64,000 bases of DNA from Streptomyces antibioticus. Its GTDB lineage: Bacteria; Actinomycetota; Actinomycetes; Streptomycetales; Streptomycetaceae. Positions 48,912 to 57,369 of this stretch are shown here, one piece after another. Numbering within the stretch: the first letter of the stretch is position 1; every line of letters starts with the position of its first letter. The stretch spans positions 109,794 through 173,793 of the forward strand of contig NZ_KQ948427.1 in NCBI RefSeq assembly GCF_001514065.1, written 5' to 3'. Below the pieces are notes generated by a model that saw only the letters and a program-made list of their open reading frames with translations, ran no database searches and had not been told where the DNA came from. A program made the position numbers and the translations under genes.

Positions 48912-50222
48912 ATGTTCACACTGGCCCTGCGGTCGATCCGGCAACGGCCCGGACGGTTCCTCGCGACGCTGCTGTCCGCCTTCCTCGGCGCGGCGATCAT
49001 CATGACGTTCAACTCGATGCACGACACGGCGGCCGGGAGCGGCGTCGACTCGGTGAGCTCGAACACGCTGACGACCGCGGCGAGCGTGGTCGGCGGTTAC
49101 GGCTCGCTGCTGGTGTTCTTCGCCGTCGCCTCCACTTTGACGGTGAACGTCCGTCAGCGGGCCGCCGAGCTGGAGCTGCTGCGCTGCTCGGGGGCGACTC
49201 CGGCGCAGCTGAAGCGGATGGTCGTCGGTGAGGCGCTGGCCGTCGCCCTGGTGGGTGCGGCGCTGGCGATCGGGCCCGCGATGCTCGGCGGGCGGGCGCT
49301 CCTTGATCTGTTCCAGGACAGCGGCCAGGTGGCGGAGTCGGTGGACTACTCGTTCGGTCCGATCGCGTTGCTGACGGGCGTCGACATCACCCTGGTCGCC
49401 GCGGTGGGCGCCGCGTTCCTCGCCGTGCGGCGGGCGACGCGGGGGCAGCGGCGGCGGGCCCGGGCGCGGACCTTCCTCGCGTACGCCACTCTGGCGACCG
49501 GCACCCTGGCGGTGTGCAGCACGTTCCTCATGAAGGCGACGGACGAGGCCTTGATGGCGCCGCCGGCCTACGGGGCGATCCTGCTGTCGGTGGGCTTCGC
49601 GCTGCTGGCGCCGCGGCTGCTGAAGGGGCTGCTGGACCGGCTGGCCCTGTCCGGGGCGAGCGGCTGGCTGGCGGTGCGCAATCTGCGGGAGCGGGCCGGG
49701 GAGCTCGCCGGGATCCTGATGTCGCTGATCCTGTTCACGGCGGTGGCCACGACCACGCTCACCGTGCAGGCCGTGGAGAGCGACGAGGTCGCGGCCTCGG
49801 GGCTGGTGAAGTCGGTGGACGCGAAGAACCTGGAGACGCTGAACTTCACGGTCGTCGGGATCATCGTGGTCTTCGTCTGCGTGATGCTGGTCAACTCGCT
49901 GTACGCGGCGACCACGTACCGCAGCCGGGAGTTCGGCCAGCAGCGGCTGGCCGGTGCGACGCCCGGGCAGGTGCTCGGCATGGTGGGCGCCGAGGGGCTG
50001 GTCCTCACGGTCGCCGGGGTCTTCTTCGGCACGGTCGCGGCGCTGGCGGGGATCGTCCCGTTCACCGTGGTCCGCAGCGACGCGGTGCTGCCGGGGCAGG
50101 CCGTCGGCATCTGGCTCGCGGTCGTGTCCGTCGCGGCGGCGGTGACGGTGGGGACAGGCCTGGCGACGGCCCGGAAGGTGCTGCGCACACCGGCGACGGA
50201 GGCGGTGACGCTGGCGGCGTGA
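48912..50222 (+). CDS. FtsX/MacB-like ABC transporter permease
   Basis: 436 aa. Two FtsX domains: first with helices at about 18-35 and 55-75 followed by NVRQRAAELELLRCSGATPAQLKRMVVGEAL; second with the same signature ATTYRSREFGQQRLAGATPGQVLGMVGAEGLVL at about 330-365. This is the tandem-repeat permease of actinobacteria, about half the size of some relatives and with short extracellular loops. 3 nt downstream of its ATPase; a strong terminator follows. Confidence 0.9.
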   Translation: MFTLALRSIRQRPGRFLATLLSAFLGAAIIMTFNSMHDTAAGSGVDSVSSNTLTTAASVVGGYGSLLVFFAVASTLTVNVRQRAAELELLRCSGATPAQLKRMVVGEALAVALVGAALAIGPAMLGGRALLDLFQDSGQVAESVDYSFGPIALLTGVDITLVAAVGAAFLAVRRATRGQRRRARARTFLAYATLATGTLAVCSTFLMKATDEALMAPPAYGAILLSVGFALLAPRLLKGLLDRLALSGASGWLAVRNLRERAGELAGILMSLILFTAVATTTLTVQAVESDEVAASGLVKSVDAKNLETLNFTVVGIIVVFVCVMLVNSLYAATTYRSREFGQQRLAGATPGQVLGMVGAEGLVLTVAGVFFGTVAALAGIVPFTVVRSDAVLPGQAVGIWLAVVSVAAAVTVGTGLATARKVLRTPATEAVTLAA

Positions 50223-50239
50223 ACAAACGGTCTGCGGGC

Positions 50240-50275
50240 GAGGAGGGGCGGCTGCCTGAGCAGCCGCCCCTCCTC
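50240..50275 (+). terminator. Strong terminator after the ABC exporter genes
   Basis: A 16-bp perfect stem: its core is GGAGGGGCGGCTGC (50242-50255), loop CTGA, GCAGCCGCCCCTCC (50260-50273), starting 18 nt after the permease stop. Being palindromic it could act in both directions; there is no T-run. Confidence 0.7.
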
Positions 50276-50324
50276 CGCTGCCGCATCGCTTCGGAAACCG
50301 ATCGGTCTACCGGGTGACAGGAGT

Positions 50325-50347
50325 CCTGAACAAGCGCTTAGATAGGT
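50325..50347. promoter_or_regulatory. Palindromic site (AAGCGCTT core) at the MoxR-VWA promoter
   Basis: CTGAACAAGCGCTTAGATAG with perfect core AAGCGCTT (50332-50339). This resembles TetR-type operators found before acyl-CoA metabolism genes in Streptomyces. TTAGAT (50338-50343) could serve as -10. A second palindrome, ACCGATCGGT (50297-50306), lies just upstream. Confidence 0.4.
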
Positions 50348-50392
50348 GGACCACCGCACGGCTCATGACCCGCCACCGCCCGGGAGGCCCCG

Positions 50393-51250
50393 TTGTTCAC
50401 TTCCGTCGACGACGTCTCCGTACGCCTCGCCGAGACCGGCTACCTCGCCTCGCCCTCGGTCGCCACCACCGTCTTCCTCGCGGACCGCCTCGGCAAGCCG
50501 CTCCTGGTCGAGGGCCCCGCCGGGGTCGGCAAGACCGAGCTCGCCAAGGCCGTCGCCGAGATCGCGGGGGCCGAGCTGGTGCGGTTGCAGTGCTACGAGG
50601 GCGTCGACGAGTCCCGGGCGCTGTACGAGTGGAACCACGCCAAGCAGCTGCTGCGCATCAGCGCGGGCCGCGACGAGACCTGGGACGAGACCCGCACCGA
50701 CATCTTCAGCGAGGAGTTCCTGCTCACCCGCCCGCTGCTGACGGCGATCCGGGGCGACGAGCCGAAGGTCCTGCTGATCGACGAGACCGACAAGGCGGAC
50801 GTCGAGGTGGAGGGCCTCCTCCTGGAGGTGCTCAGCGACTTCCAGGTGACGGTGCCCGAGCTGGGCACGATCACCGCCACCCGGCGCCCCTTCGTCGTCC
50901 TCACCTCCAACGCGAGCCGCGAGCTGTCCGAGGCACTGCGCCGCCGCTGTCTGTTCCTCCACATCGGTTTCCCCGAGGAGGAGTTGGAGCGCCGGATCGT
51001 CCGGCTGAAGGTGCCGGGCCTCGACGCGGCGCTGGCCGAGTCGGTGGTCCGCGTGGTGGGCGCGCTGCGCGCGATGGACCTGCGCAAGGTGCCGTCGGTG
51101 GCGGAGACCATCGACTGGGCGCGCACTCTGCTCGCGCTCGGCGCCGACTCGTTGGACGAGACCGTCGTACGGGCCACCCTGGGCGTTCTCCTCAAGCACC
51201 AGGACGACGTCCTGAAGGCGGCCGCGAAGCTCGACCTGGACGCGCTGTGA
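50393..51250 (+). CDS. MoxR-family AAA+ ATPase
   Basis: 285 aa from a TTG with GGGAGG upstream. Walker A GPAGVGKTELAKAVAE, Walker B VLLIDETDKAD, sensor 1 VLTSNASRELSEALRRRC. The lid domain follows (RKVPSVAETIDWARTLLALG). MoxR ATPases act as chaperones that assemble or activate complexes together with a VWA-domain partner, here encoded immediately downstream with a GTGA overlap, as in RavA-ViaA. The target complex is not apparent. Confidence 0.88.
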   Translation: MFTSVDDVSVRLAETGYLASPSVATTVFLADRLGKPLLVEGPAGVGKTELAKAVAEIAGAELVRLQCYEGVDESRALYEWNHAKQLLRISAGRDETWDETRTDIFSEEFLLTRPLLTAIRGDEPKVLLIDETDKADVEVEGLLLEVLSDFQVTVPELGTITATRRPFVVLTSNASRELSEALRRRCLFLHIGFPEEELERRIVRLKVPGLDAALAESVVRVVGALRAMDLRKVPSVAETIDWARTLLALGADSLDETVVRATLGVLLKHQDDVLKAAAKLDLDAL

Positions 51251-52599
51251 CCACGCCCGTCGCCGAGCGCCTCACCTCGCTCGTCGCCGCGCTGCGCGCC
51301 CATGGCATCCGGGTCGGGACGGGCGAGACCGTGGACGCGGCCCAGGCCATGGCGGCGCTCGGCTTCGAGGACCGGGAGCTGCTGCGCGAGGGGCTGGCCG
51401 CGACACTGCTGCACGGCATCGCCCAACGGCCGGTGTTCGACCCGGTCTTCGACCTGTACTTCCCGCGCGGTGTCGGCGCACCGGAGCCCGGGACGGCGGA
51501 CCGGGACGACCTGCGCGACCGGCTGGCGGCGGCTCTCGCGGCGAACGACGAGGCGCTGCTGGCACGGCTCGCGGCCGAGGCCGTCGACGGCTTCGGCGGC
51601 TACGGCTCCGCACCGGGCTCGGACGGCTGGTCGTCGTACCAGACCCTCGACCGGGTCCGCCCCCAGACGCTGCTCGCGCGGGTCCGCGCCGACGTCGGGG
51701 CGCGGAACGGGAGTTCGGGGTTCGCGGACCGGCTGCTCGACGACGAGATCCGGCGCCGCATCGAGGCGTTCCGGGGGCTGGTGGCCACGGAGGCGCGGCG
51801 GCGGGTCGCCGAGCGGCGCGACCGGGACCAGATCGCCCGCCGCGCGGTGGCGCCGACGGCGGACCGGGTCGATTTCCTGTTCGCCGGGAAGGACCGGCTG
51901 GCCGAGCTGCGCAGGACGGTTCAGCCGCTCGCCCGGAAGCTGGCGACGCGCCTGGCCGCTCGTCGGCGGCGGGCCGCCCGGGGCAGCATCGATCTGCGGC
52001 GGACCCTGCGCGGCTCGCTGTCCACGGGTGGGGTGCCGATGCGGCCGGTGCTGCGCCGGCGCCGCCCGGCCCGGCCCGAACTGGTGCTGCTGTGCGATGT
52101 GTCGGGCTCGGTGTCGGGGTTCTCCGACTTCACGATGCTGCTGGTGCAGGCGTTGCACGACCAGTTCAGCAAGGTGCGGGTGTTCGCCTTCGTCAACCGG
52201 ATCGACGAGGTGACGGGGCTCCTGGAGCACGGCGCCGCCGACGCGGCGGGGCTCGGCGCCCGGATCCAGGCGGAGGCGACGCTCACCGGCTGGCACGGCA
52301 GCAGTGACTACGGCGTCGCCCTCGGGGAGTTCGCGGAGCGGCACGGCGATGCCGTCGGGCCCCGTACGACGGTGTTCGTCCTCGGTGACGCGCGGACGAA
52401 CATGAGCGACCCGAACCTCGCGGCCGTCCGGCTCATCACGGAACGGGCCCGCCGGGTCCACTGGTTGAACCCCGAGCAGCGCTCACTGTGGGGCACGGGC
52501 GACTCCGCAGCGCCCGAGTACGCGGAGCTGGTGGAGATGCACGAGTGCCGCAACGTACGGCAGTTGGGCGCGCTCGTGGGAAGGCTGCTGCCGATCTAG
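51247..52599 (+). CDS. VWA-domain (CoxE-like) partner of the MoxR ATPase
   Basis: 450 aa from a GTG overlapping the ATPase stop. The N-terminal helical region is followed by a very basic stretch (ARKLATRLAARRRRAARG) and a CoxE-like VWA domain (about 270-450). The metal-ion-dependent adhesion site begins CDVSGSVSGFSDF, with later TGWHGSSDYG and VLGDARTNMSDP supplying the remaining ligands. CoxE-type proteins work with MoxR ATPases in cofactor insertion into molybdenum enzymes such as CO dehydrogenase, but no such enzyme lies here. Confidence 0.87.
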   Translation: MTTPVAERLTSLVAALRAHGIRVGTGETVDAAQAMAALGFEDRELLREGLAATLLHGIAQRPVFDPVFDLYFPRGVGAPEPGTADRDDLRDRLAAALAANDEALLARLAAEAVDGFGGYGSAPGSDGWSSYQTLDRVRPQTLLARVRADVGARNGSSGFADRLLDDEIRRRIEAFRGLVATEARRRVAERRDRDQIARRAVAPTADRVDFLFAGKDRLAELRRTVQPLARKLATRLAARRRRAARGSIDLRRTLRGSLSTGGVPMRPVLRRRRPARPELVLLCDVSGSVSGFSDFTMLLVQALHDQFSKVRVFAFVNRIDEVTGLLEHGAADAAGLGARIQAEATLTGWHGSSDYGVALGEFAERHGDAVGPRTTVFVLGDARTNMSDPNLAAVRLITERARRVHWLNPEQRSLWGTGDSAAPEYAELVEMHECRNVRQLGALVGRLLPI

Positions 52600-52628
52600 C
52601 CGACAGCAGCCTTTGCGTGCCGTGCCCG

Positions 52629-52994
52629 TCATCCCTCGGTGGGCCTGGCGTACTCGTTGGCCATGGTTCCCGCGAAGTCGTAGACCACGCACTGTTCGTC
52701 GCCGACCACCCAGGCGTCGTGGCCGGGCGAGATCACGAAGACGTCGCCGGGTCCCACCTCGGTCTCGCCGCCGCCGTCCATGACGACGTGCATGCGGCCC
52801 TGGACGACATAGCCGTTGTGGTGCACTTCGCAGCTCGTGGTCCCGACGATGGGTGCCACGGACTCGGACCAGCGCCATCCGGGCTCGAAGGTCCCCACCG
52901 CGAAGTCGAGGCCGGTGAGGTGCACCGCTTCCAGGTGGCCCCGGGGGAAGTCCCGCCGCTCGTCCGGCTTGTCGAGGGTCTTCGTCTCCAGCAT
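52629..52994 (-). CDS. Cupin-domain protein
   Basis: 121 aa from the ATG at 52994, AAGGGAGA upstream. Single cupin barrel with EVHHNGYVVQGRMHVVMDGGGETEVGPGDVFVISPGHDAWVVGDEQ; two histidines of motif 1 (HH), a glycine-rich turn and a late histidine fit metal binding. Small stand-alone cupins often act as dioxygenases, isomerases or sensors. Convergent with the VWA gene; function unknown. Confidence 0.8.
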   Translation of the reverse strand: MLETKTLDKPDERRDFPRGHLEAVHLTGLDFAVGTFEPGWRWSESVAPIVGTTSCEVHHNGYVVQGRMHVVMDGGGETEVGPGDVFVISPGHDAWVVGDEQCVVYDFAGTMANEYARPTEG

Positions 52995-53070
52995 GTCGGC
53001 TCTCCCTTCACCACACGCCCCGCACTCCATCGTCCGCCTGTCCACTCGGCCCCGCCATTCGAGTGAGGCG

Positions 53071-54051
53071 TCAGTCCCCCGCGGGGCCGCAGAGCTCGGC
53101 GAACCGTGCCGCGTCGACGTTCCCGCCGGAGACGATCACCCCGACGCGGCGCGGCAGCTCCGCCACCCGGCCGGACAGCAGCGCGGCCACCGGTGTCGCG
53201 CCGCTCGGCTCGACCACGATCTTCAGATGCTCGAAGGCGAAGCGCATCGCGTCCCGGATCTCGTCGTCGGTGACCAGCGAGATCGCGTCGACGAGCCGCT
53301 GGTTCACGGGGAACGTCAGCTCCCCGGGGATGTCGAGGGCCTGTCCGTCGGCGATGGTGCGGGGCACCGGGATCGCGACGCGCCGACCGGCCTCCAGCGA
53401 CCTCTTCGTGTCGTCCCCGGCCTCCGGTTCGATGCCGACCACGCGGACACCGGGATACAGCCCCTTGGCCGCGGTGGCACTCCCGGCGATGAGCCCGCCG
53501 CCACCCACGGGCACCAGCAGTGCGTCGAGCTCCCCTGTCTCCTCCAGGAGTTCCAGGGCCGCCGTCCCCTGTCCGGCCATGACGTGCGGATGGTCGTACG
53601 GCGGGATCAGGGCGAGCCCTCGCTCGGCGGCCAGCGCTTCGGCGATGGCCACGCGGTCGCCGGTGTAGCGGTCGTACGAGACGATCTCGGCGCCGTAGCC
53701 GGCGGTGGCGGCCCGCTTGGAGGGCGGGGCGTCCTCGGGCATGACGATCACCGCGGTGCTGCCGAGCTCACGGGCGGCGAGGGCGACCGCCTGCGCGTGG
53801 TTGCCGGACGAGTAGGCGGCGATGCCGCGGGCGAGCTGCTCGGGGGTGAGACGGGAGGCCGCGTTGTAGGCGCCGCGGAACTTGAAGGCGCCCACCCTCT
53901 GGAAGTTCTCGCACTTGAGGAAGACCTCGGCGCCGACGCGCGCGTCGAGGGTGCGCGAGCGCAGTACCGGGGTGCGGTGGGCGACGCCCTTGAGCCGGTC
54001 GGCGGCGGAGCGGATGTCGTCGAGGGTGACGGGCGGGGGCACGATGGTCAC
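53071..54051 (-). CDS. Threonine/serine dehydratase (PLP fold type II)
   Basis: 326 aa from a GTG that overlaps the regulator stop (GTGA). PLP lysine in GAFKFRGAYNA (about K58), SSGNHAQAVA, and phosphate-binding GGGGLIAGSA. It lacks the C-terminal ACT regulatory domain of biosynthetic IlvA, so it is the catabolic (TdcB-like) form. Deaminates threonine/serine to 2-oxobutyrate/pyruvate; a threo-3-hydroxyaspartate or other D/L-serine dehydratase role is possible. Controlled most likely by the coupled YheO-type regulator. Confidence 0.88.
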   Translation of the reverse strand: MTIVPPPVTLDDIRSAADRLKGVAHRTPVLRSRTLDARVGAEVFLKCENFQRVGAFKFRGAYNAASRLTPEQLARGIAAYSSGNHAQAVALAARELGSTAVIVMPEDAPPSKRAATAGYGAEIVSYDRYTGDRVAIAEALAAERGLALIPPYDHPHVMAGQGTAALELLEETGELDALLVPVGGGGLIAGSATAAKGLYPGVRVVGIEPEAGDDTKRSLEAGRRVAIPVPRTIADGQALDIPGELTFPVNQRLVDAISLVTDDEIRDAMRFAFEHLKIVVEPSGATPVAALLSGRVAELPRRVGVIVSGGNVDAARFAELCGPAGD

Positions 54052-54725
54052 GCGGGTCCTCCGGAAGGGTGGGAAGTCGTGGCGCGGGCCTGGGAGAGGT
54101 AGCTGTAGGCGGAGGCGCGGGAGATGCCGAGGCGGGCGGCGACCTGCTCGATGGCGCGGCGCACGGCGAAGACGCCGCGCTCGTCGAGGCCGCGGAACAG
54201 CGCGAGGCGGCCGGCGCGGTCGAGCGCGCCCCACGGCTGGTGCCGGTGGGAGTCGAGAATGACGTCGACGACGGAGTCGATGTCGTCGCCGAAGGTGGTG
54301 ACCGGCAGTTCGGCGGGGGCGGCGGCGCCTCCGGCCAGGAGGCCGAGCAGGGCGTGGGCCTCGCTGACGGCGGTCACGTCGAGGTTGACGCACAGGGCGC
54401 CGAACACGGTGCCCGTGGAGTCGCGCAGCACCATCGTGGACGACTTGACGGTTGCGCCGGTCCCCGTGCGCGTGACGTAGTTCAGCTCGTCGCGTGCCTC
54501 GTCGCCGCGGGCCACGATCCGCAGGCCGATCTCGCTCATCGCCCCGCCCACCGCGCGCCCGGTCACCGATCCGGCGAGGGCCACGACGGACCTCTCGGGG
54601 TTCCGGTAGTCATGCAGCACCACCTCGCACAGCGGCCCGAACGTCGCCACCAGCCCGTCGACGACCGGCGTCAGGGCGGCGACGATGGCGTCCCGCTCGG
54701 CTTCCAGGGCTCGCTCGGATGTCAT
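54048..54725 (-). CDS. YheO/DauR-type PAS-HTH transcriptional regulator
   Basis: 225 aa. N-terminal YheO PAS-like domain (FGPLCEVVLHDYRNPERSVVALAGSVTGRAVGGAMS, STGTVFGALCVNLDVTA) and a C-terminal HTH_22 (FAVRRAIEQVAARLGISRASAYSYLSQ). Members such as DauR regulate amino-acid catabolism. Operon with the threonine dehydratase (overlapping GTGA) supports a role as amino-acid-responsive regulator. The ATG at 54725 is used; the longer frame from 54830 runs into the pirin-side promoter region. Confidence 0.85.
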   Translation of the reverse strand: MTSERALEAERDAIVAALTPVVDGLVATFGPLCEVVLHDYRNPERSVVALAGSVTGRAVGGAMSEIGLRIVARGDEARDELNYVTRTGTGATVKSSTMVLRDSTGTVFGALCVNLDVTAVSEAHALLGLLAGGAAAPAELPVTTFGDDIDSVVDVILDSHRHQPWGALDRAGRLALFRGLDERGVFAVRRAIEQVAARLGISRASAYSYLSQARATTSHPSGGPA

Positions 54726-54771
54726 GACGTACCCCGCATTCTCACGACCGACCAGCACATCTAGACTACTC

Positions 54772-54796
54772 GTCCAATGCCTGGACGTACAGTCCA
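54772..54796. promoter_or_regulatory. TGGAC/GTCCA operator-like dyads upstream of the YheO-type regulator
   Basis: GTCCA-atgcc-TGGAC (54772-54786) shares its right arm with TGGAC-gtaca-GTCCA (54782-54796), giving two overlapping dyads 47-71 nt upstream of the regulator start. Likely autoregulatory site of the regulator/dehydratase operon. Confidence 0.45.
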
Positions 54797-54893
54797 ATCC
54801 AATCCGGGGTGCGGTGCGCTGCGCGCCCACGACAAAGCCGCCCGCCGTTTTCCCGTGGCGGGCGGCTCGCGCCGAGGCATGCGGAGGGCGAAG

Positions 54894-55859
54894 TCAGCGC
54901 ACCCTTCCGCGCGGCTTCAGCGGCAGAGGCGGCAGTTCCGGTGCGGGCAGCGGAGCCCCGTCGTACCCCTTCACCTCGCCGAAGCGGGTCCCCGTCATCC
55001 AGTCGGCGCGCGCCTGCTCGATCTCCTCCTGGGACCGCCCGATCCAGTTCCAGAACATGATCAGCTCCTCCTCGAACGGCTCGCCGCCGAGCAGCATCAG
55101 ACCCGCGTCCGACGCGGCCCGCAGCGGCAGTTCGGTGCGTCCGCAGCCGAGGTAGAGCATGGAGCCGGGCAGGACCGGGACGCCGTCCACATGGGCTTCG
55201 CCGGACATGGACAGCACGGCGTACTCGAAGTCCGGTACCAGCGGAAGGCGTACGTCCGCCCCGGCGGCGAGCGCCAGGTCGGCGCCGACGATCGGGGTGT
55301 ACGTCGTCCCGGGCGAGGTCGCGCCGTCGAGGTCGCCGAGGATGAGGGTGGCGGTCACGCCGGGCGCGGTGATCTGCGGCAGCTCGGCGTGGTGCTCGAA
55401 GCGCGGGTCGGTGTGGCGGTGGCCGTCCGGGAGGGCGACCCACAGCTGGGCGCCGTGCAGGAAGCGGGCGTGCGACCTGGGGCTCTCCTCGGAGTGGCTG
55501 ATGGCCCGTCCGGAGGTCATGAGGCCCAGCTCGCGCGGGCGGATCGTCTGGAGGCTGCCGGTCGAGTCGCGGTGCAGGACCTCGCCCTCGTGCAGCCAGC
55601 TGACCGTCTGCAGGCCCATGTGGGGATGCGGGGGCACCTGCATGCCGGGTTCGTCGGCGATGTCGTCGGGGCCGTAGTGGTCGACGAAGCACCAGGCGCC
55701 GACCATGCGGCGCCCGAGGTTGGGCAGCAGTCGGCGGACCTCGCTGGACTCGCCGAGTTTGACGGTGCGCGGGCTGAGGAGTTCGCGAACGGGCTCCGCC
55801 ACCACGAAGCCGCGGCCGCCGCACAGGGCGGGAGCCGCCTCGCGATCAAGATTGCTCAT
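54894..55859 (-). CDS. Pirin-family bicupin
   Basis: 321 aa. N-terminal cupin with metal ligands in VDHYGPDD and PPHPHMGLQTVSWLHEGEVLHRDS, plus ISHSEES; the C-terminal cupin is degenerate, ending with EPFEEELIMFWNWIGRSQEEIEQARADW, a signature of pirins. Some pirins are quercetin dioxygenases or redox-dependent co-regulators. It is divergent from a MarR regulator gene by 108 nt, so it may be a target of that regulator. Confidence 0.88.
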   Translation of the reverse strand: MSNLDREAAPALCGGRGFVVAEPVRELLSPRTVKLGESSEVRRLLPNLGRRMVGAWCFVDHYGPDDIADEPGMQVPPHPHMGLQTVSWLHEGEVLHRDSTGSLQTIRPRELGLMTSGRAISHSEESPRSHARFLHGAQLWVALPDGHRHTDPRFEHHAELPQITAPGVTATLILGDLDGATSPGTTYTPIVGADLALAAGADVRLPLVPDFEYAVLSMSGEAHVDGVPVLPGSMLYLGCGRTELPLRAASDAGLMLLGGEPFEEELIMFWNWIGRSQEEIEQARADWMTGTRFGEVKGYDGAPLPAPELPPLPLKPRGRVR

Positions 55860-55927
55860 GCCGCCCAACCTAGCCCCGCAGGCGGCGTCCCGTCAGTCCG
55901 TCGCCCTCGCTGTGGCCGCTTCCAAAA

Positions 55928-55957
55928 ATAGTAGCCATGTACATAGTAGCCATGTAC
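55928..55957. promoter_or_regulatory. Tandem 15-bp direct repeats at the marR promoter
   Basis: ATAGTAGCCATGTAC occurs twice without a gap (55928-55942, 55943-55957). Their junction also forms a dyad GTACAT...ATGTAC (55939-55944, 55952-55957). TACTGT (55955-55960) as -10 ends 7 nt before the marR ATG, so a repressor here would cover the promoter of a leaderless message. Confidence 0.6.
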
Positions 55958-55967
55958 TGTATCTGTC

Positions 55968-56459
55968 ATGAGCAAGGGCTACGAGAAGGCGACACCCGGT
56001 TTCCTGGTGTGGCGGCTGTCGATGAAGTGGCGGACCGCGGTCGACCGCGCGGTGGCCCCGCTGGGCCTCACGCACGCGCAGTACTCGCTGACCGCCTCCC
56101 TCTACGGCTTGCAGCGCGCCGGCGAGCGCCCCAGCCAGCGGCGCCTGGCCGACCAGACCGGCCTGGAACCGCTGTACGTGTCCAAACTGGCGCGCTCCCT
56201 GGAGTCGGCGGGCCTGCTCGAACGCACCCGGGACCCGCGCGATCCGCGCGCCGTCCAGCTGGCGCTGACCGAGCAGGGCCGAGACACCACCCGGCAGGCC
56301 ATCAAGGTCGTCCAGGGGCTGCTGGAGCAGCTCCTGGCACCGCTCGGCGGGCTCGACAGCCCACGCACCCGGGAGTTCAGCGCCGAACTCGTGACCCTGC
56401 TCGACGCACCTCTCGATCCACTCCCCGGCACCAGTGAGTCCGACAAGGAGCAGCCATGA
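55968..56459 (+). CDS. MarR-family transcriptional regulator
   Basis: 163 aa. Winged helix-turn-helix LTHAQYSLTASLYGLQRAGERPSQRRLADQTGLEPLYVSKLARSLESAGLLERTRDPRDPRAVQLALTEQG with the typical DPRD wing. Overlaps the next small winged-helix gene by ATGA. Probably autoregulated through the direct repeats at its promoter and may also control the divergent pirin gene. Confidence 0.9.
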   Translation: MSKGYEKATPGFLVWRLSMKWRTAVDRAVAPLGLTHAQYSLTASLYGLQRAGERPSQRRLADQTGLEPLYVSKLARSLESAGLLERTRDPRDPRAVQLALTEQGRDTTRQAIKVVQGLLEQLLAPLGGLDSPRTREFSAELVTLLDAPLDPLPGTSESDKEQP

Positions 56460-56905
56460 CCACCACCACACCTCCCCTGCTGAACCCGCGCGTCATAGCC
56501 CTGGCGCACTATGCGGCCCGAGCGGTCCTGGAGCAGGTGCTGGCCCGCCACGATGTGACGTTCCAGCAGTCCGTCTCCCTCCGCCTCGCCGCCGTCGCCG
56601 ACGGGCCGGTGGAGCGGGAGGACCTCGTCGACGGCGTCGTCGGCTCGCTGAAGATCGACGCCGCGGAGGCCTCAGCCGTCGTCGACGAGCTGATCGCCGC
56701 GCAGCTACTGGCGCCCCAGGAGCCGTCGTCGGTGCGGATCACGGACGCCGGACGGGAGCTGTACGACACGACGTCCGCCGAGACCGCTCCCATCAGCGCC
56801 CGCGTCTACGCCGACATCCCCGTGGAGGATCTCGCCGTCGCCGGACGGGTGCTGACGCTCATCACCGAGCGGGCGAACGCCGAACTCACCACCCTGAACG
56901 GTTAG
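56456..56905 (+). CDS. Winged-helix (MarR-like) protein coupled to the MarR gene
   Basis: 149 aa; ATGA overlap. MTTTTPPLLNPRVIALAHYAARAVLEQVLARHDVTFQQSVSLRLAAVADGP... with EREDLVDGVVGSLKIDAAEASAVVDELIAAQLL and VRITDAGRELYD as winged-helix pieces. The recognition region is acidic and looks poor for DNA binding, so it may dimerise with the upstream MarR or be a target rather than a repressor. Confidence 0.7.
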   Translation: MTTTTPPLLNPRVIALAHYAARAVLEQVLARHDVTFQQSVSLRLAAVADGPVEREDLVDGVVGSLKIDAAEASAVVDELIAAQLLAPQEPSSVRITDAGRELYDTTSAETAPISARVYADIPVEDLAVAGRVLTLITERANAELTTLNG

Positions 56906-56954
56906 TGGAATATTCAATCACCGCGCTCCGTTGACGGCCTCGAAGGAGGTCAGA

Positions 56955-57302
56955 GTGGACATGACGTACTACGACCACGGAACGCCGGCGGAGCGCTGGG
57001 AGCGCGCACGGATGTTCTTCGACGCCAAGGACTACGCCGCCGCGGCACGGGTCCTGGGCAAGCTGGTCGAGGAGGTGCCGGAGCAGACCGGACCGCGGCT
57101 GCTGCTGGCCCGCTCCTACTACCACTCGGCCCAACTGCGCCGCGCGGAGGCGGAGCTGCGCATCATCGTGGAGCGCGACCCGGTGGAGCACTACGCCCGT
57201 CTGATGCTGGGCCGCACGCTGGAGCGGCAGAGCCGGCACGAGGAGGCCGAGCCGCATCTGCGCCTGGCGTCCGCGCTGGCCGGCGACTTCGACGAGCTGT
57301 AG
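56955..57302 (+). CDS. Tetratricopeptide-repeat protein
   Basis: 115 aa from a GTG with AAGGAGG 5 nt upstream (ATG two codons later is an alternative). Three TPR-like helical pairs: ARMFFDAKDYAAAARVLGKLVEEVP, PRLLLARSYYHSAQLRRAEAELRIIVERDP, HYARLMLGRTLERQSRHEEAEPHLRLASAL. A small scaffold for protein interaction in the cytoplasm; the partner is unknown. Followed by a strong bidirectional terminator. Confidence 0.83.
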   Translation: MDMTYYDHGTPAERWERARMFFDAKDYAAAARVLGKLVEEVPEQTGPRLLLARSYYHSAQLRRAEAELRIIVERDPVEHYARLMLGRTLERQSRHEEAEPHLRLASALAGDFDEL

Positions 57303-57322
57303 ACGAACGCGCACCGCATGAC

Positions 57323-57355
57323 CGGGGCCCGGTTCCCTCACGGAACCGGGCCCCG
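57323..57355. terminator. Bidirectional terminator between TPR and PepSY genes
   Basis: Perfect 14-bp stem CGGGGCCCGGTTCC (57323-57336) / GGAACCGGGCCCCG (57342-57355) with loop CTCAC, between convergent genes. Confidence 0.75.
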
Positions 57356-57369
57356 TCCTCGTACCCGCG

